Assembly: GCA_903850915.1 (NCBI GenBank)
Contig: CAINMV010000023.1
Span: forward strand, 1-64,000
Reading direction: 5' to 3'
Source: an uncultured Bacteroidota bacterium
GTDB lineage: Bacteria > Bacteroidota > Bacteroidia > UKL13-3
Length of the DNA: 64,000 nt
In this document: piece by piece, positions 45,045 to 54,939 of the stretch
Layout of the letters: each line of letters starts with the position of its first letter
Position numbering within the stretch: position 1 is the first letter of the stretch
The notes under the pieces: generated by a model
Database searches by the model: none
Told to the model about the DNA's origin: nothing
The model's input: only the letters and a program-made list of their open reading frames with translations
Position numbers and translations under genes: made by a program

Positions 45045-46724
45045 TTATGCTAATTGATATTCGGCTAAATCCAACATATATTTGATCATATTTTGCAAAC
45101 GACTTTTAACAACCGCTTTGTTGGCTAAATTGGTTCGATCGAGATTAAAGAGATTCCAAGCTTGTGTCCAATACACATCATTAGTAAGATTATTAAGCAA
45201 AGTAGACATCTTAATGAAATCCTTATTCGTTGTTGATAGGTCGATTCGGAAAAGATATTTCAACGCATCGCTAACTAAAATATTAGGATCTGCAGGGTTG
45301 CTCATCAGATCGGCAAAAGCAATAACATCTAATGCAGGAATTAATCCATAATTATTCATCACCAAAGAATCTAGGAACTGCGATCGTTTCGGATATGTAT
45401 CAGTATTAATCCAAACCTCATAATACATGGGCTCCTGATAGTATGCTGGCCATCCGGCTACATTTGGCGGATCGCCGATAGGCTGTTGAAAAACTGCTAG
45501 GAGATTATATACGGTATACCATGCATCGTAATTTAACGCAAGATCTGCATTCTGAAATGGAACATTAAATTCTCTCAGCAACCCAATGGTAAAATCGACA
45601 GGGCTTTTTATTTGACAACCCATATTTAATGCATCAAAGAAATGTTCCGACTTTAGTAAAAGTTTTAAAGGAACTTTGATATCCCAATTGGATGAAAAGA
45701 AGGCCTGGGCCATTGGTGCAATGACATTAGTTTCAGTAGCTGCATCAATTTTATAATACACAAACCAACGGTATAGCTTACGACAAATAAAATAGGCTAC
45801 CTCAGGCAGAGGCTGAGAAGCAGGCTTTCCAGCAAAAACCATCGCGAGCAAAAAATCGAGTTCATTTATTCCGTTTGTTCCCGACTGGCCAGTCACAACT
45901 GTATTGCCATAGAATGCTGAAAAGGTTTTGTTGGTTGAATCGTGATTGGTAGGAATGAAATTGTATGTTACGGAAGTATCATTGATATTGATACCTGTTA
46001 GCACTCTTGCAGCAGCTTTAACATCATCTTCTGTATATTGACTATTGGGGCCTTTACCACAGCAGAATAGCTCCTGAAGCTCTCGTCCATAATTTTCATC
46101 CGGTGCTTTTGCTGTGTTCACATTCCCATTTAAGTAACGCAACATCATCGGGTCGAGCGTAATTGCTTTTACAAAGGCCTTATAATCTCCCAAGGCATAT
46201 TGACGAAGCAAAGCATTGTATTTGTAGTTATAACGAACATCGTTATATGCATTTATTTCTGTAGGAAAATGGTTGTGCCAAAACATCACCATCTTTTCCG
46301 TGATATTGCGGTTTTGATTAATCATTAAGCTAACCCACCATGACTTAAATGAATTGGTTCTATATCCATTGGCGTCATTATTATAAGGAGCGTTAACCCA
46401 TGTAACACCTTTGGCAATACCATCAGGATCGACAAATGGAGGAGTACCTTTACCTTCATAACTATTTACCGGAGGGGCAGGAGCCGCAAGTGGTGTAACC
46501 AACTCGTCAATAGCCTGAGTTACGGTTCGACCTTTGAAATAAGCGACATCTGAAATTTTCGCTCCAAACATCGTTCGCTTCAAAAGATGGATAACTTCTT
46601 TGTCTGTCCAGGCTCCAGCATAAGGAGTAACTCCACTATTGGTTCTAGCCATTTTTAAACCCTGAGCCACACTAACAGGCTTTGACTTTGTGGCTTTTGC
46701 GGTGAGAAAGGATTTTCTATCCAT
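45045..46724 (-). CDS. DUF1800 family protein, partner of DUF1501 protein
   Basis: A 559-residue protein of the DUF1800 family: WTDKEVIHLLKRTMFGAK near the start, VMFWHNHFPTEIN, YGRELQELFCCGKGPNSQYTE, EDVKAAARVLTG, and GWPAYYQEPMYYEVWINT near the end. This family and DUF1501 are nearly always encoded together, and a secreted or periplasmic role is generally assumed. No normal signal peptide is seen: the N-terminus MDRKSFLTAKATKSKP has an Arg-Lys-Ser-Phe-Leu start that recalls a Tat motif but no hydrophobic core follows. Either the export signal has been lost, the start is wrong, or the protein is exported with its partner. Confidence 0.88.
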   Translation of the reverse strand: MDRKSFLTAKATKSKPVSVAQGLKMARTNSGVTPYAGAWTDKEVIHLLKRTMFGAKISDVAYFKGRTVTQAIDELVTPLAAPAPPVNSYEGKGTPPFVDPDGIAKGVTWVNAPYNNDANGYRTNSFKSWWVSLMINQNRNITEKMVMFWHNHFPTEINAYNDVRYNYKYNALLRQYALGDYKAFVKAITLDPMMLRYLNGNVNTAKAPDENYGRELQELFCCGKGPNSQYTEDDVKAAARVLTGININDTSVTYNFIPTNHDSTNKTFSAFYGNTVVTGQSGTNGINELDFLLAMVFAGKPASQPLPEVAYFICRKLYRWFVYYKIDAATETNVIAPMAQAFFSSNWDIKVPLKLLLKSEHFFDALNMGCQIKSPVDFTIGLLREFNVPFQNADLALNYDAWYTVYNLLAVFQQPIGDPPNVAGWPAYYQEPMYYEVWINTDTYPKRSQFLDSLVMNNYGLIPALDVIAFADLMSNPADPNILVSDALKYLFRIDLSTTNKDFIKMSTLLNNLTNDVYWTQAWNLFNLDRTNLANKAVVKSRLQNMIKYMLDLAEYQLA

Positions 46725-46906
46725 AGGATTAATTGTTATTATAATTTACAAATAATGAAATTAATTCGTTTAAACCAAATTTATTTGAAAAAATGACAAT
46801 CAGAAAAATGTTGACTACGCTTAGGATAAAACGTTAATAATTAAAAAGAAACTAACGTAATCAAAAAAAAATAATTGATGACGGTAAAACTTAATGCAAT
46901 GAAGCA

Positions 46907-48169
46907 TTAAAACAACTCCAAATAGAGAAGAGTAATTGCCGCCACCGACATTAACACCAAAGTAATAACACCTAATATATTAGATCTGGTGCCATTGGTA
47001 AATTCTCCCATTACCACTTTATTATTGCATATATGGAGTATAATGGCAATAAGAACAGGGGCCGTGACACCATATAAAATAGCTGAATATATTAATGCTT
47101 GAATTGGAGTGATACCTATGTAATTAAGAGACAACCCTAAAATCAATGATATTGCTATGATAATATAAAAAATACGCGCCTCATGAAATTTCTTATCAAG
47201 TCCTTCTTGCCAATCGAATGTTTCACAAAAAATATATGACAATGAACCACTTAATACTGGGATGGCTAAGAAGCCCGTACCGATAATACCTGCGGCAAAT
47301 AATATATACGCGAAATTGCCTGCCAATGGACGCAAAGCCAAAGCTGCTTGTTCCACTGTATTAATTTGATGAATGTTACCATTAAATAACACAGTGCCGG
47401 AAGTAAGAATAATAAAAAACATCACAACATTAGAAAGTAACATGCCAAAATCTACATCATCCTTCATATCCTGAATAATTTTTTTATTTACCATTACCTT
47501 TCGTTTGCGTTGTTTCACCTCCTCAACTTCCATATTGGCTTGCCAAAAGAAAAGATAGGGTGAAATGGTAGTACCTAAAATCCCGACTAAAATACTAACA
47601 TATTCTTTAGTGAAAGTGATATGAGGAACAAGCGTGTTTTTAAGAATGGTGAGCCAATCTTGTTTATATAAAAATGGGACAAGAACATAAACTAGCAGTA
47701 CGATGCAAAGATATTTTAACATCGATGCAATTTTTTGATACGGCAAAACCACAATGCTTACTATAAGGATAACTGTAAATCCAATACTAAAAAAGGTAGC
47801 ATCAATTTGAGGAAATAATAAATTACCAACAGCACCCATTCCAGCGATATCAGCGCCAATATTCATAACAATAGCTGGAAAACTGAATACGACCAGAAGA
47901 TAAAGTACTGATCGAGGATAGTGTTTTTTTAAGGTGCCTGTTAGTCCAGTTGCCGTAACCAACCCAATACGCGCGCACATTTCTTGTATGGCGGCCATTA
48001 GTGGGAAAGTTATTAAGGCAGTCCATAGCGTAGATAAACCAAAAGAGGCGCCTGCTTGCGAATACGTGGCAATTCCAGAAGGGTCGTCATCGCTGGCGCC
48101 TGTAATTAAACCAGGACCTAGCTTTTTCCATAGGCGACTTACTCTATTTATTTTATTTTTGTTTTGCAT
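46907..48169 (-). CDS. Nramp-family (SLC11-related) transporter with non-canonical metal site
   Basis: Polytopic membrane protein of 420 residues with about 11 helices in an Nramp/LeuT arrangement. The helix 1 motif is SDDDPSGIATY, where classical Nramp Mn/Fe importers have DPGN. The helix 6 motif is GTTISPYLFFWQANM, where they have MPH. The Asp is kept but the Asn and the metal-binding Met are not, so manganese or iron transport cannot be assumed; relatives of this kind include magnesium transporters. It lies 29 bases after rnr and seems to be the last gene of an operon with rnr and a PLP decarboxylase. Confidence 0.82.
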   Translation of the reverse strand: MQNKNKINRVSRLWKKLGPGLITGASDDDPSGIATYSQAGASFGLSTLWTALITFPLMAAIQEMCARIGLVTATGLTGTLKKHYPRSVLYLLVVFSFPAIVMNIGADIAGMGAVGNLLFPQIDATFFSIGFTVILIVSIVVLPYQKIASMLKYLCIVLLVYVLVPFLYKQDWLTILKNTLVPHITFTKEYVSILVGILGTTISPYLFFWQANMEVEEVKQRKRKVMVNKKIIQDMKDDVDFGMLLSNVVMFFIILTSGTVLFNGNIHQINTVEQAALALRPLAGNFAYILFAAGIIGTGFLAIPVLSGSLSYIFCETFDWQEGLDKKFHEARIFYIIIAISLILGLSLNYIGITPIQALIYSAILYGVTAPVLIAIILHICNNKVVMGEFTNGTRSNILGVITLVLMSVAAITLLYLELF

Positions 48170-48198
48170 AGCGCAATTTAGGATTAAACGAATAGTCT

Positions 48199-50094
48199 CT
48201 AGGCCATTTCAAAATCAGCCTGACGATGCATCGGATCTGCTGCCATTATTTTAATAAGAACCTTATCGCCAATTTTATATGCCTTCTTACTGCGTTTTCC
48301 AATCACTTGATAATTTTGATCATCATAAGTATAAACATCATCCTTTATTGAAGTTAACCGAATCATTCCTTCACATTTATTTACAATAATTTCGGCATAT
48401 AAACCCCATTCGGTGGTGCCACTTATCACAGCCTCAAATGTATTTCCTATTAACTTTTGCAAAAACTCCATCTGTTTAAACTTTTTGCTTGCCCGCTCCG
48501 CTTCAGCGGCATTGATTTCTTTTTCAGTGCTGTGTTTACAAAGCTTCTCCAAAGATTCAGGTTCTGGGCTGTTATGCTTTAACAAATACTCTTGTAACAA
48601 GCGGTGCGTCATCATATCGGGATAACGGCGGATTGGAGAAGTAAAATGGGCATAATGTGCGAACGCCAATCCATAATGTCCAGACTTCTTTGTTGTATAG
48701 TAGGCCTTAGGCATACTGCGGATAGCAAAATGCGAGATAATATGTTGCTCTGGCTTTCCCTCGCTATCTTTTAACATCGCATTTATACTTGCTGCAATGC
48801 TACGATGCGATTTAGCATTTATTTCATATCCAAAACGCTTTGCGAAATTAGTTAGCGTGCTGAGCTTAGTATCTTCGGGAGCATCATGAACCCTATTTAC
48901 TGAAGTGAATTTATGGTTATTTAATATCTCTGCAACCTTTTTGTTGGCAAGCAACATAAACTCTTCAATTAACTTATGCGCCTGTTTGCGTTCGTATGGA
49001 TAGATGGCTATTGGTTCATTCTTTTCGTTTAACTTTATTTTAATTTCATCACTATCGAAATTAATAGCTCCGTTTTTAAAGCGTTGTTCTTGGAATTGCA
49101 GAGCCAATTTATTCACGATCATTAGAGCATCGGCATGCGATCCTTCTTTAGCATCTAAAATAAACTGCACTTCATCATAGGTAAAACGACGATCCGAATG
49201 AATAATGGTTTTGCCGAACCACGTGTTAAGCACTTGCGCATCAGGAGTAATTTCGAATACCGCACTAAAAGTTAGTTTATCTTCATTGGGGCGCAACGAG
49301 CAAAGCACATTACTTATTTTTTCAGGGAGCATAGGCACCACACGATCTACTAAATAAACAGATGTGGCCCTTTGCTGTGCAGTTTGCTCAAGCAAGCTAT
49401 CAGGTTTTACATAATGCGTTACATCTGCTATATGAACTCCGATTTCGAAATTATCATTGTCGAGCTTTTTAAATGAGATGGCATCATCAAAATCTTTTGC
49501 ATCATCTGGATCTATAGTGAATGTAAGCGTGTCACGAAAGTCCTTTCTCTTTCTTATTTCATCCTTGGAAATTGAATCACTAATATGCACTGCTTCTAAA
49601 ATGGCATCCTCATTAAATTCTTGTTCGATATGAAACTCGTGCAGGATGCTATTTATTTCCGTTTTGTGTTCGCCAGGCATACCTAGCACACGAACCACCT
49701 CACCAATAGGCAGTTCATCGTTCTCTACCCATCTCGAGAACTTAACTATTACCTTTTCATCATGATTAGCGTTATTTAGTTTGCTAAATGGAATGATAAA
49801 GTAATACGGTATTTTTTTATTGTCGGCGGCAAATAATGCTCTATCTTTTTCGATATCAATAATTCCTGAGTATTGATGATCGGCCCTTTTAACAACATTT
49901 GCAACCTCACCCGTCATCTTATTTCCACTACTCTTAGAAGGAGTTACCCTGAACAATACCTCATCCCCATTTAGTGCTCTGTAGGTGTAACGTCGAGGAA
50001 TAAAAACATCTTTTCTAAACTCGTCGCACACGACATAGGCATTTCCATCGCTCAACATGTCGATAACGCCCTTGTATAGTTTTTGTTTGGTCAT
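48199..50094 (-). CDS. rnr: Ribonuclease R (RNB-family exoribonuclease)
   Basis: Processive 3'-5' exoribonuclease of 631 residues. Cold-shock-like domains occupy about 1-150, and the RNB catalytic domain starts near 180 with TIDPDDAKDFDDAIS, which holds the Mg-binding aspartates. The C-terminal S1 domain has GTTEWGLYAEI. It is shorter than E. coli RNase R (813): the N-terminal helix-turn-helix and the basic C-terminal tail are missing, and the protein begins directly at the first cold-shock domain. The ATG is 11 bases after the stop of the upstream decarboxylase gene, so no longer form is possible without overlap. Confidence 0.93.
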   Translation of the reverse strand: MTKQKLYKGVIDMLSDGNAYVVCDEFRKDVFIPRRYTYRALNGDEVLFRVTPSKSSGNKMTGEVANVVKRADHQYSGIIDIEKDRALFAADNKKIPYYFIIPFSKLNNANHDEKVIVKFSRWVENDELPIGEVVRVLGMPGEHKTEINSILHEFHIEQEFNEDAILEAVHISDSISKDEIRKRKDFRDTLTFTIDPDDAKDFDDAISFKKLDNDNFEIGVHIADVTHYVKPDSLLEQTAQQRATSVYLVDRVVPMLPEKISNVLCSLRPNEDKLTFSAVFEITPDAQVLNTWFGKTIIHSDRRFTYDEVQFILDAKEGSHADALMIVNKLALQFQEQRFKNGAINFDSDEIKIKLNEKNEPIAIYPYERKQAHKLIEEFMLLANKKVAEILNNHKFTSVNRVHDAPEDTKLSTLTNFAKRFGYEINAKSHRSIAASINAMLKDSEGKPEQHIISHFAIRSMPKAYYTTKKSGHYGLAFAHYAHFTSPIRRYPDMMTHRLLQEYLLKHNSPEPESLEKLCKHSTEKEINAAEAERASKKFKQMEFLQKLIGNTFEAVISGTTEWGLYAEIIVNKCEGMIRLTSIKDDVYTYDDQNYQVIGKRSKKAYKIGDKVLIKIMAADPMHRQADFEMA

Positions 50095-50105
50095 TTTTAG
50101 TTGGA

Positions 50106-51488
50106 TTAATATCCAAGTATTTTAATCATACTTTGAACATCTTGTTCTGAATGAAAGATTGTAACCTTATTCTCTTCATTTATTAAAAGATGTTTTGGAG
50201 CAGGCAAGAGACAATGTTGGAGTCCACCATAGCCACCAATACTTTCCTGATATGCACCAGTGTGAAAAAATCCAAGATATAATTTTTCGCCTGGCTTTAT
50301 TTGTGGCATAAATACTTGATTTGCCTGTACCTCGCTATTGTAATAATCCATTCCGTCGCAAGTGATACCGCCAAGATTTACGCGTTCATAAGGTCGATCC
50401 CAATGATTTAGAGCCAACAAAATAAACTTTTGACCAATGCCCCAAGTATCGGGCAAGGTATTTATAAATGAACTATCAATCATATACCAAAGTTCATTAT
50501 CGTTTTGTTGTTTTATGCCAACTACGGAAAACAAGACGCCACCACTCTCCCCTACAGTAAAAGACCCAAACTCCGTAAAAATATTTGGAACTGGAACATT
50601 GCGTTCGTCACAAATTGTTTTAATCGTAATGACAATTTGGTCTATTAAATACTCATAATCAATCTCCACTCCTAGTGTATTGTAGATAGGCAAACCACCT
50701 CCAATATCAAGACTATCTAGCTCTGGACATAACTTTTTAAGTTCACAGTATTTCTCCACTTGTCGAGCGAGTTCACTCCAATAGTAGGATGTATCTTTTA
50801 TTCCTGTATTGATAAAAAAATGAAGCATCTTTAATTTCACCAAAGGATTGTTCTCAATCTCTTCCTGATAAAAAGAGACCGCTTCATTGTATCGAATTCC
50901 AAGTCGCGAGTTGTATAAAAGGAAATTAGGGTCTTCGTTAGTTGCAAGTCGAATTCCTATATTGCATGGCTTACCAATTGCGTTGGTCAATTGCTTTAGC
51001 TCCTCTTTATTATCTAGAATACAAACTGCATTAGAAAAACCATCACCAACTAAAGATGCAACTTTATTGATATAATCAAGTGGTTTAAACCCGTTATGCA
51101 ACAAATAGGTTTCTTTATTTATTTTACCCTCATTATGCAAACGGCGAATAATATCAATATCAAAGGCGCTGCTAGTTTCAATATGGATGTCATTCTTTAA
51201 GGCCTCATCTAATACAAATTTAAAATGTGAGCTTTTCGTACAGTAGCAATAGGTATAGGTGCCATCATAATTATTCTTTTTAATCGCATTGTTAAAAAGC
51301 ATTTTTGCCTTTTGAATTTGCTGGCTTATTTTAGGCAAGTAACTATACTTTAAAGGAGAGTGGTACTGCTCAACCAAATCCATCATTCGCATATTTTGAT
51401 AATATAACTCATCATTCTTTTCTTCGAAACCATGGCGAGGGAAGAAAAAGGTTTGGTTGATTAGGTCCTTATATCGGTTTTTAATCAT
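50106..51488 (-). CDS. PLP-dependent fold III decarboxylase, arginine-decarboxylase-like
   Basis: Alanine-racemase-fold (fold III) PLP enzyme of 460 residues. The PLP Lys is expected at 85 in YCYCTKSSHFKFVLDEA. The phosphate-binding glycines are in SLDIGGGLPIYNT, and EFGSFTVGESGGVLF follows the EPGR-type position. The catalytic Cys region is GGITCDGMDY near residue 375, equivalent to the CDSxD motif of lysine, ornithine and arginine decarboxylases. Bacteroidota of this type use such short enzymes as biosynthetic arginine decarboxylases for agmatine and spermidine; diaminopimelate decarboxylase is the alternative. It leads a tight run with rnr and an Nramp relative. Confidence 0.82.
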   Translation of the reverse strand: MIKNRYKDLINQTFFFPRHGFEEKNDELYYQNMRMMDLVEQYHSPLKYSYLPKISQQIQKAKMLFNNAIKKNNYDGTYTYCYCTKSSHFKFVLDEALKNDIHIETSSAFDIDIIRRLHNEGKINKETYLLHNGFKPLDYINKVASLVGDGFSNAVCILDNKEELKQLTNAIGKPCNIGIRLATNEDPNFLLYNSRLGIRYNEAVSFYQEEIENNPLVKLKMLHFFINTGIKDTSYYWSELARQVEKYCELKKLCPELDSLDIGGGLPIYNTLGVEIDYEYLIDQIVITIKTICDERNVPVPNIFTEFGSFTVGESGGVLFSVVGIKQQNDNELWYMIDSSFINTLPDTWGIGQKFILLALNHWDRPYERVNLGGITCDGMDYYNSEVQANQVFMPQIKPGEKLYLGFFHTGAYQESIGGYGGLQHCLLPAPKHLLINEENKVTIFHSEQDVQSMIKILGY

Positions 51489-51692
51489 GAGTACAAAATA
51501 AGTGAAAAAACCAATACCTTTAGCAAGCTATCCTGAGGGATAAATACGAAATTTAAGCACCCTAATTTAACAACAAACGAGGATTTAAGGATTAGACAAA
51601 GAAAGCATTAAAATCGCTTAGAACGAGTACAATACAAGCCATGATACTATTACGATTTTATTAACAGAAACAAGTTGTTTTTAACACCAAAT

Positions 51693-52529
51693 TTAATGAA
51701 TAGTATCTGTATCCAAACTTCTACCAGCAAAAACCCCTAAGCCGTTTTTCACATTGCTATATGTTGCAGATGAATTGGATGGGCCATTACTAGACTTTGA
51801 ATACGCATAAAAATAGGCATCTTTACTTAACGAATACAAACTTAACAAATAATTGGGCATTCCAAAATAATAGCCAGAAGGCACTTTTAATATAAATGTT
51901 TTTCGCTTACCATTAAAAAGATTGTCAGTAAATAAAAACTCACCATTCATTAATCGAACTGCCAAGTTTTGATTCAATGATTGATCTTCACTAGTAAATC
52001 CAGACAGGTAAATATACTCTTTGCGCGTATCATCCCAAAATTTCAGGCTCAATAAATAGTTATTCTCACCTAAAGGGTCATCAATAGTAAATGAAAGCTC
52101 CCCAAAATAATCGCCATTGCTATTTTGCAATGTCGAATCAAGGTAATACCAATCTGATATTTTAACTGCCACCGGCAATACACTTTCCGTTTCGGCTAAA
52201 GGAAAGCCTGCGTTAGAAACCGTTACTTTATAGGTGTTACCAGGGATAGGAATAGTAGTGGCTGTATAATATCCATTGCCAGCAGAAGCCAATGTTTCAG
52301 CAAAAGCATTATTAATATATAATTTCACATCAGACGATGATAAATACTTGGGAATCAGCGTATCGTAAACATTAACTGAATTGGAAACCGAAATTTCAAA
52401 AGGCGTACCTTGTTCGAAGAGATTATTAACAACAAGTTTTGAAACGTAATTTGAATTATCAACCGTAAAGGGTTTTTCGCAGGAAGCGAAAAATACAATG
52501 GTAAAGATTAGGATTAGCGATTTTTTCAT
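51693..52529 (-). CDS. DUF4249 lipoprotein, partner of the TonB-dependent receptor
   Basis: Outer-membrane-associated lipoprotein of 278 residues. The signal KKSLILIFTIVFFASC has its lipobox Cys at 17. The mature protein fits DUF4249: KLVVNNLFEQGTPFEISVS near the start and an Ig-like first domain (VKLYINNAFAETLA), followed by a larger beta-domain with an aromatic-rich C-terminal part. I start at the ATG at 52529, not at 52553, since the signal then begins correctly and the overlap with the receptor gene disappears. It follows the receptor stop by only 4 bases. Members are thought to help TonB receptors capture substrate. Confidence 0.85.
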   Translation of the reverse strand: MKKSLILIFTIVFFASCEKPFTVDNSNYVSKLVVNNLFEQGTPFEISVSNSVNVYDTLIPKYLSSSDVKLYINNAFAETLASAGNGYYTATTIPIPGNTYKVTVSNAGFPLAETESVLPVAVKISDWYYLDSTLQNSNGDYFGELSFTIDDPLGENNYLLSLKFWDDTRKEYIYLSGFTSEDQSLNQNLAVRLMNGEFLFTDNLFNGKRKTFILKVPSGYYFGMPNYLLSLYSLSKDAYFYAYSKSSNGPSNSSATYSNVKNGLGVFAGRSLDTDTIH

Positions 52530-52533
52530 AGGA

Positions 52534-54903
52534 TTAAAATTTATAGTTAACACTTAATGCAGGAACCATAAATGGAATGAAACTGCGATAGTACGCTTGA
52601 TATAAAGAGCCATTATAGCGTATTAATGCACCAGAAGGGTTAGCATTAAATAACACATTATAAAAAGAAAAATCGTAACTAAAGTGTCTGGCATCTTCAC
52701 TATGCGGAGTTTTACTGAATGAAAAGTCAACCCTCTTTGTACTAGGAAGCCTAACATTATTGCGACTTGGAAATTCCATAATTAACTGCCCATCCACATC
52801 ATAATATTTACCCGTAGCCATGGTAAAAGGCTGTCCTGTTGCAAACACATACGTTAAGGCGAAATTCCATTTCTTGTTTGGATTAAAGAGAACAACCAAA
52901 GTTATATTGTGACGGCGATCAAAATCGGTAGGGAAGTATTTGTTGAAATTAACGGTAGGAAATATTTGCATAGATTTCGATAAGGTATAACCAACCCATC
53001 CACTCCATTTCTCGTCAAATTTCTTTTGAAGCAACAATTCAAGACCAAAGCTATGTGACTTACCCTGTTCTACATTTTTTTCCCAATCGCTCAAAGAGAT
53101 ACTGAATATATCGGAAGCCGACTTTAGTGCATTAATATTATCTGAGTACTTATAATATCCTTCAGCAATCAATTCAAATCCTTTTTTAAACGTATGACTG
53201 GAAGAAAAAACCACTTGCTGTGAGCGTTGAGGCTTAATATTTTTTGTAGAAGGTGCCCAATAATCCAATGGCAGTCCAATATTAGTAACCAAGATACGTT
53301 GTATATATTGATGCACCATAGCGTAAGAGGCTTTCAATGTCCATCTTTTATTCACTACGAATCGTGCAGAAACCCGAGGCTCTGGATAAATAAACGCGGA
53401 GGAATCAACAAATAATGATGTTAAACGAAGGCCATAGTTTAATTTAATACGTTTTTTATAAACGATTTCATCTTCAATATACATAGCAATCTCATTGCTT
53501 TGAATCTCGCGTGAAGGCATTAAAGTGGTGTCAAATGGCGTAAATCCGGTTTGATAATACTTTAGATTTATAGTACTTGGCGTAAATTTGTGATTGATGT
53601 AATTCATTCCAAATTTAATGTTATGTTTGGAATTAGGAACATATTCAAAGTCGGCCTTAGCACCAAAATCCCGAATGCCATTGTATAATTTAAAATCCAA
53701 CTCCGTTGCCTCTTGCTGTGCAGTTGAATATGTAACGATATCTTGAGCATTAATATATACTGTTGTTTTATATCCTGTGTAATCAATCATAAAATTAGCG
53801 AATGTTTTATCGTTAAAAATGTGATTCCAACGAACTGTAGCTAATGTATTTCCCCATTTAAGTCCAGCCTTTAATGTGCTTTCTTCCGAGTAGCTAGCAA
53901 CATTGAATTTCTGAGTCAATGCTGTATAAAGGTTGTCCATGCCTTTATAGAAGCTAAAGAAGACCCTATCGTTTTGAGAAATGCGATGACTCAGCTTGAA
54001 ATTAATATCATAAAAATAATAACCAAGGTCAGAACTTGTCGAGTCGTTATTAGATAGCTTTATGAGTGGGGCAATAAGTTTATCCAAATACGTGCGTCGA
54101 GCAGAAAACATAAAAGTTGTATTTCCTGATTTACTTAACGGACCTTCCAATAGCATTTTAGCAGAAACCGTTCCTAATGAAAAAGATCCGGAAAACTTTT
54201 TCGAGTTACCTTCTTTCATAGAGATATCCAATACACTTGATAATCGTTCGCCAAAACGAGATGGAAATCCTCCCTTGTAAAAAGACACATAATTAATGGC
54301 ATCAGCATTAAATACAGAGAAGAAATTAAATGTATGGGAGACATTATATAACGGAGCGCCATCAAGCAAAATAAGATTTTGATCATTATTACCGCCGCGC
54401 ACATATAAACCCGTTCCGGCTTCACTGCCTTTTTGCACCCCAGGTTGAAGTTGAATAACTTTTATTACGTCGGGCTCTCCTAAAATTGCTGGGACACGTT
54501 TGATACGTGTTCCACTTAATTCTATTTTGCTAACCTGAGGATTATCCAATGTTTCATTCTTACGTTCTGCAATTATCATTACTTCATCCAATTGATTGTT
54601 TTCCGCTAATTGAACGTTTAGTGATAATTTAGGCGTTAATTTGATTTTAAACGCTTGTGTTTTATATCCTACATACGAAAAGTACAGATCAACGCTATCT
54701 CTTTTAGAAACAAATGTTAAAGTATAGAAACCATAATTGTTGGAAACCGTACCCGTTTTCTTGTCGAAAGAATAAACACTAACACCGATAAGGGCTTCTC
54801 CAGTTCTCGAATCCGTAATATAACCACTTATCGTATGATCCGCTTTTACCGTAAAGGCCAGGATGAGTATAAAAAAAGAAAGAATAACTTGTTTAAATAG
54901 CAT
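52534..54903 (-). CDS. TonB-dependent receptor with carboxypeptidase-like domain
   Basis: Outer-membrane importer of 789 residues. Signal peptide about 1-21. A carboxypeptidase-D regulatory-like domain (about 22-105; ISGYITDSRTGEALIGVSVY) precedes the plug domain (about 125-240; GEPDVIKVIQLQPGVQKGSE, LYVRGGNNDQNLILLDG) and a beta-barrel that ends in YKF. This layout is common in Bacteroidota. The downstream DUF4249 lipoprotein is its partner. There is no SusD gene, so it is not a standard polysaccharide-utilisation locus; the substrate is unknown. It has its own TAACTTTG promoter box. Confidence 0.93.
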   Translation of the reverse strand: MLFKQVILSFFILILAFTVKADHTISGYITDSRTGEALIGVSVYSFDKKTGTVSNNYGFYTLTFVSKRDSVDLYFSYVGYKTQAFKIKLTPKLSLNVQLAENNQLDEVMIIAERKNETLDNPQVSKIELSGTRIKRVPAILGEPDVIKVIQLQPGVQKGSEAGTGLYVRGGNNDQNLILLDGAPLYNVSHTFNFFSVFNADAINYVSFYKGGFPSRFGERLSSVLDISMKEGNSKKFSGSFSLGTVSAKMLLEGPLSKSGNTTFMFSARRTYLDKLIAPLIKLSNNDSTSSDLGYYFYDINFKLSHRISQNDRVFFSFYKGMDNLYTALTQKFNVASYSEESTLKAGLKWGNTLATVRWNHIFNDKTFANFMIDYTGYKTTVYINAQDIVTYSTAQQEATELDFKLYNGIRDFGAKADFEYVPNSKHNIKFGMNYINHKFTPSTINLKYYQTGFTPFDTTLMPSREIQSNEIAMYIEDEIVYKKRIKLNYGLRLTSLFVDSSAFIYPEPRVSARFVVNKRWTLKASYAMVHQYIQRILVTNIGLPLDYWAPSTKNIKPQRSQQVVFSSSHTFKKGFELIAEGYYKYSDNINALKSASDIFSISLSDWEKNVEQGKSHSFGLELLLQKKFDEKWSGWVGYTLSKSMQIFPTVNFNKYFPTDFDRRHNITLVVLFNPNKKWNFALTYVFATGQPFTMATGKYYDVDGQLIMEFPSRNNVRLPSTKRVDFSFSKTPHSEDARHFSYDFSFYNVLFNANPSGALIRYNGSLYQAYYRSFIPFMVPALSVNYKF

Positions 54904-54939
54904 AAAGAAATGGAAAAAAGTACTACGAAATTAATTTTA

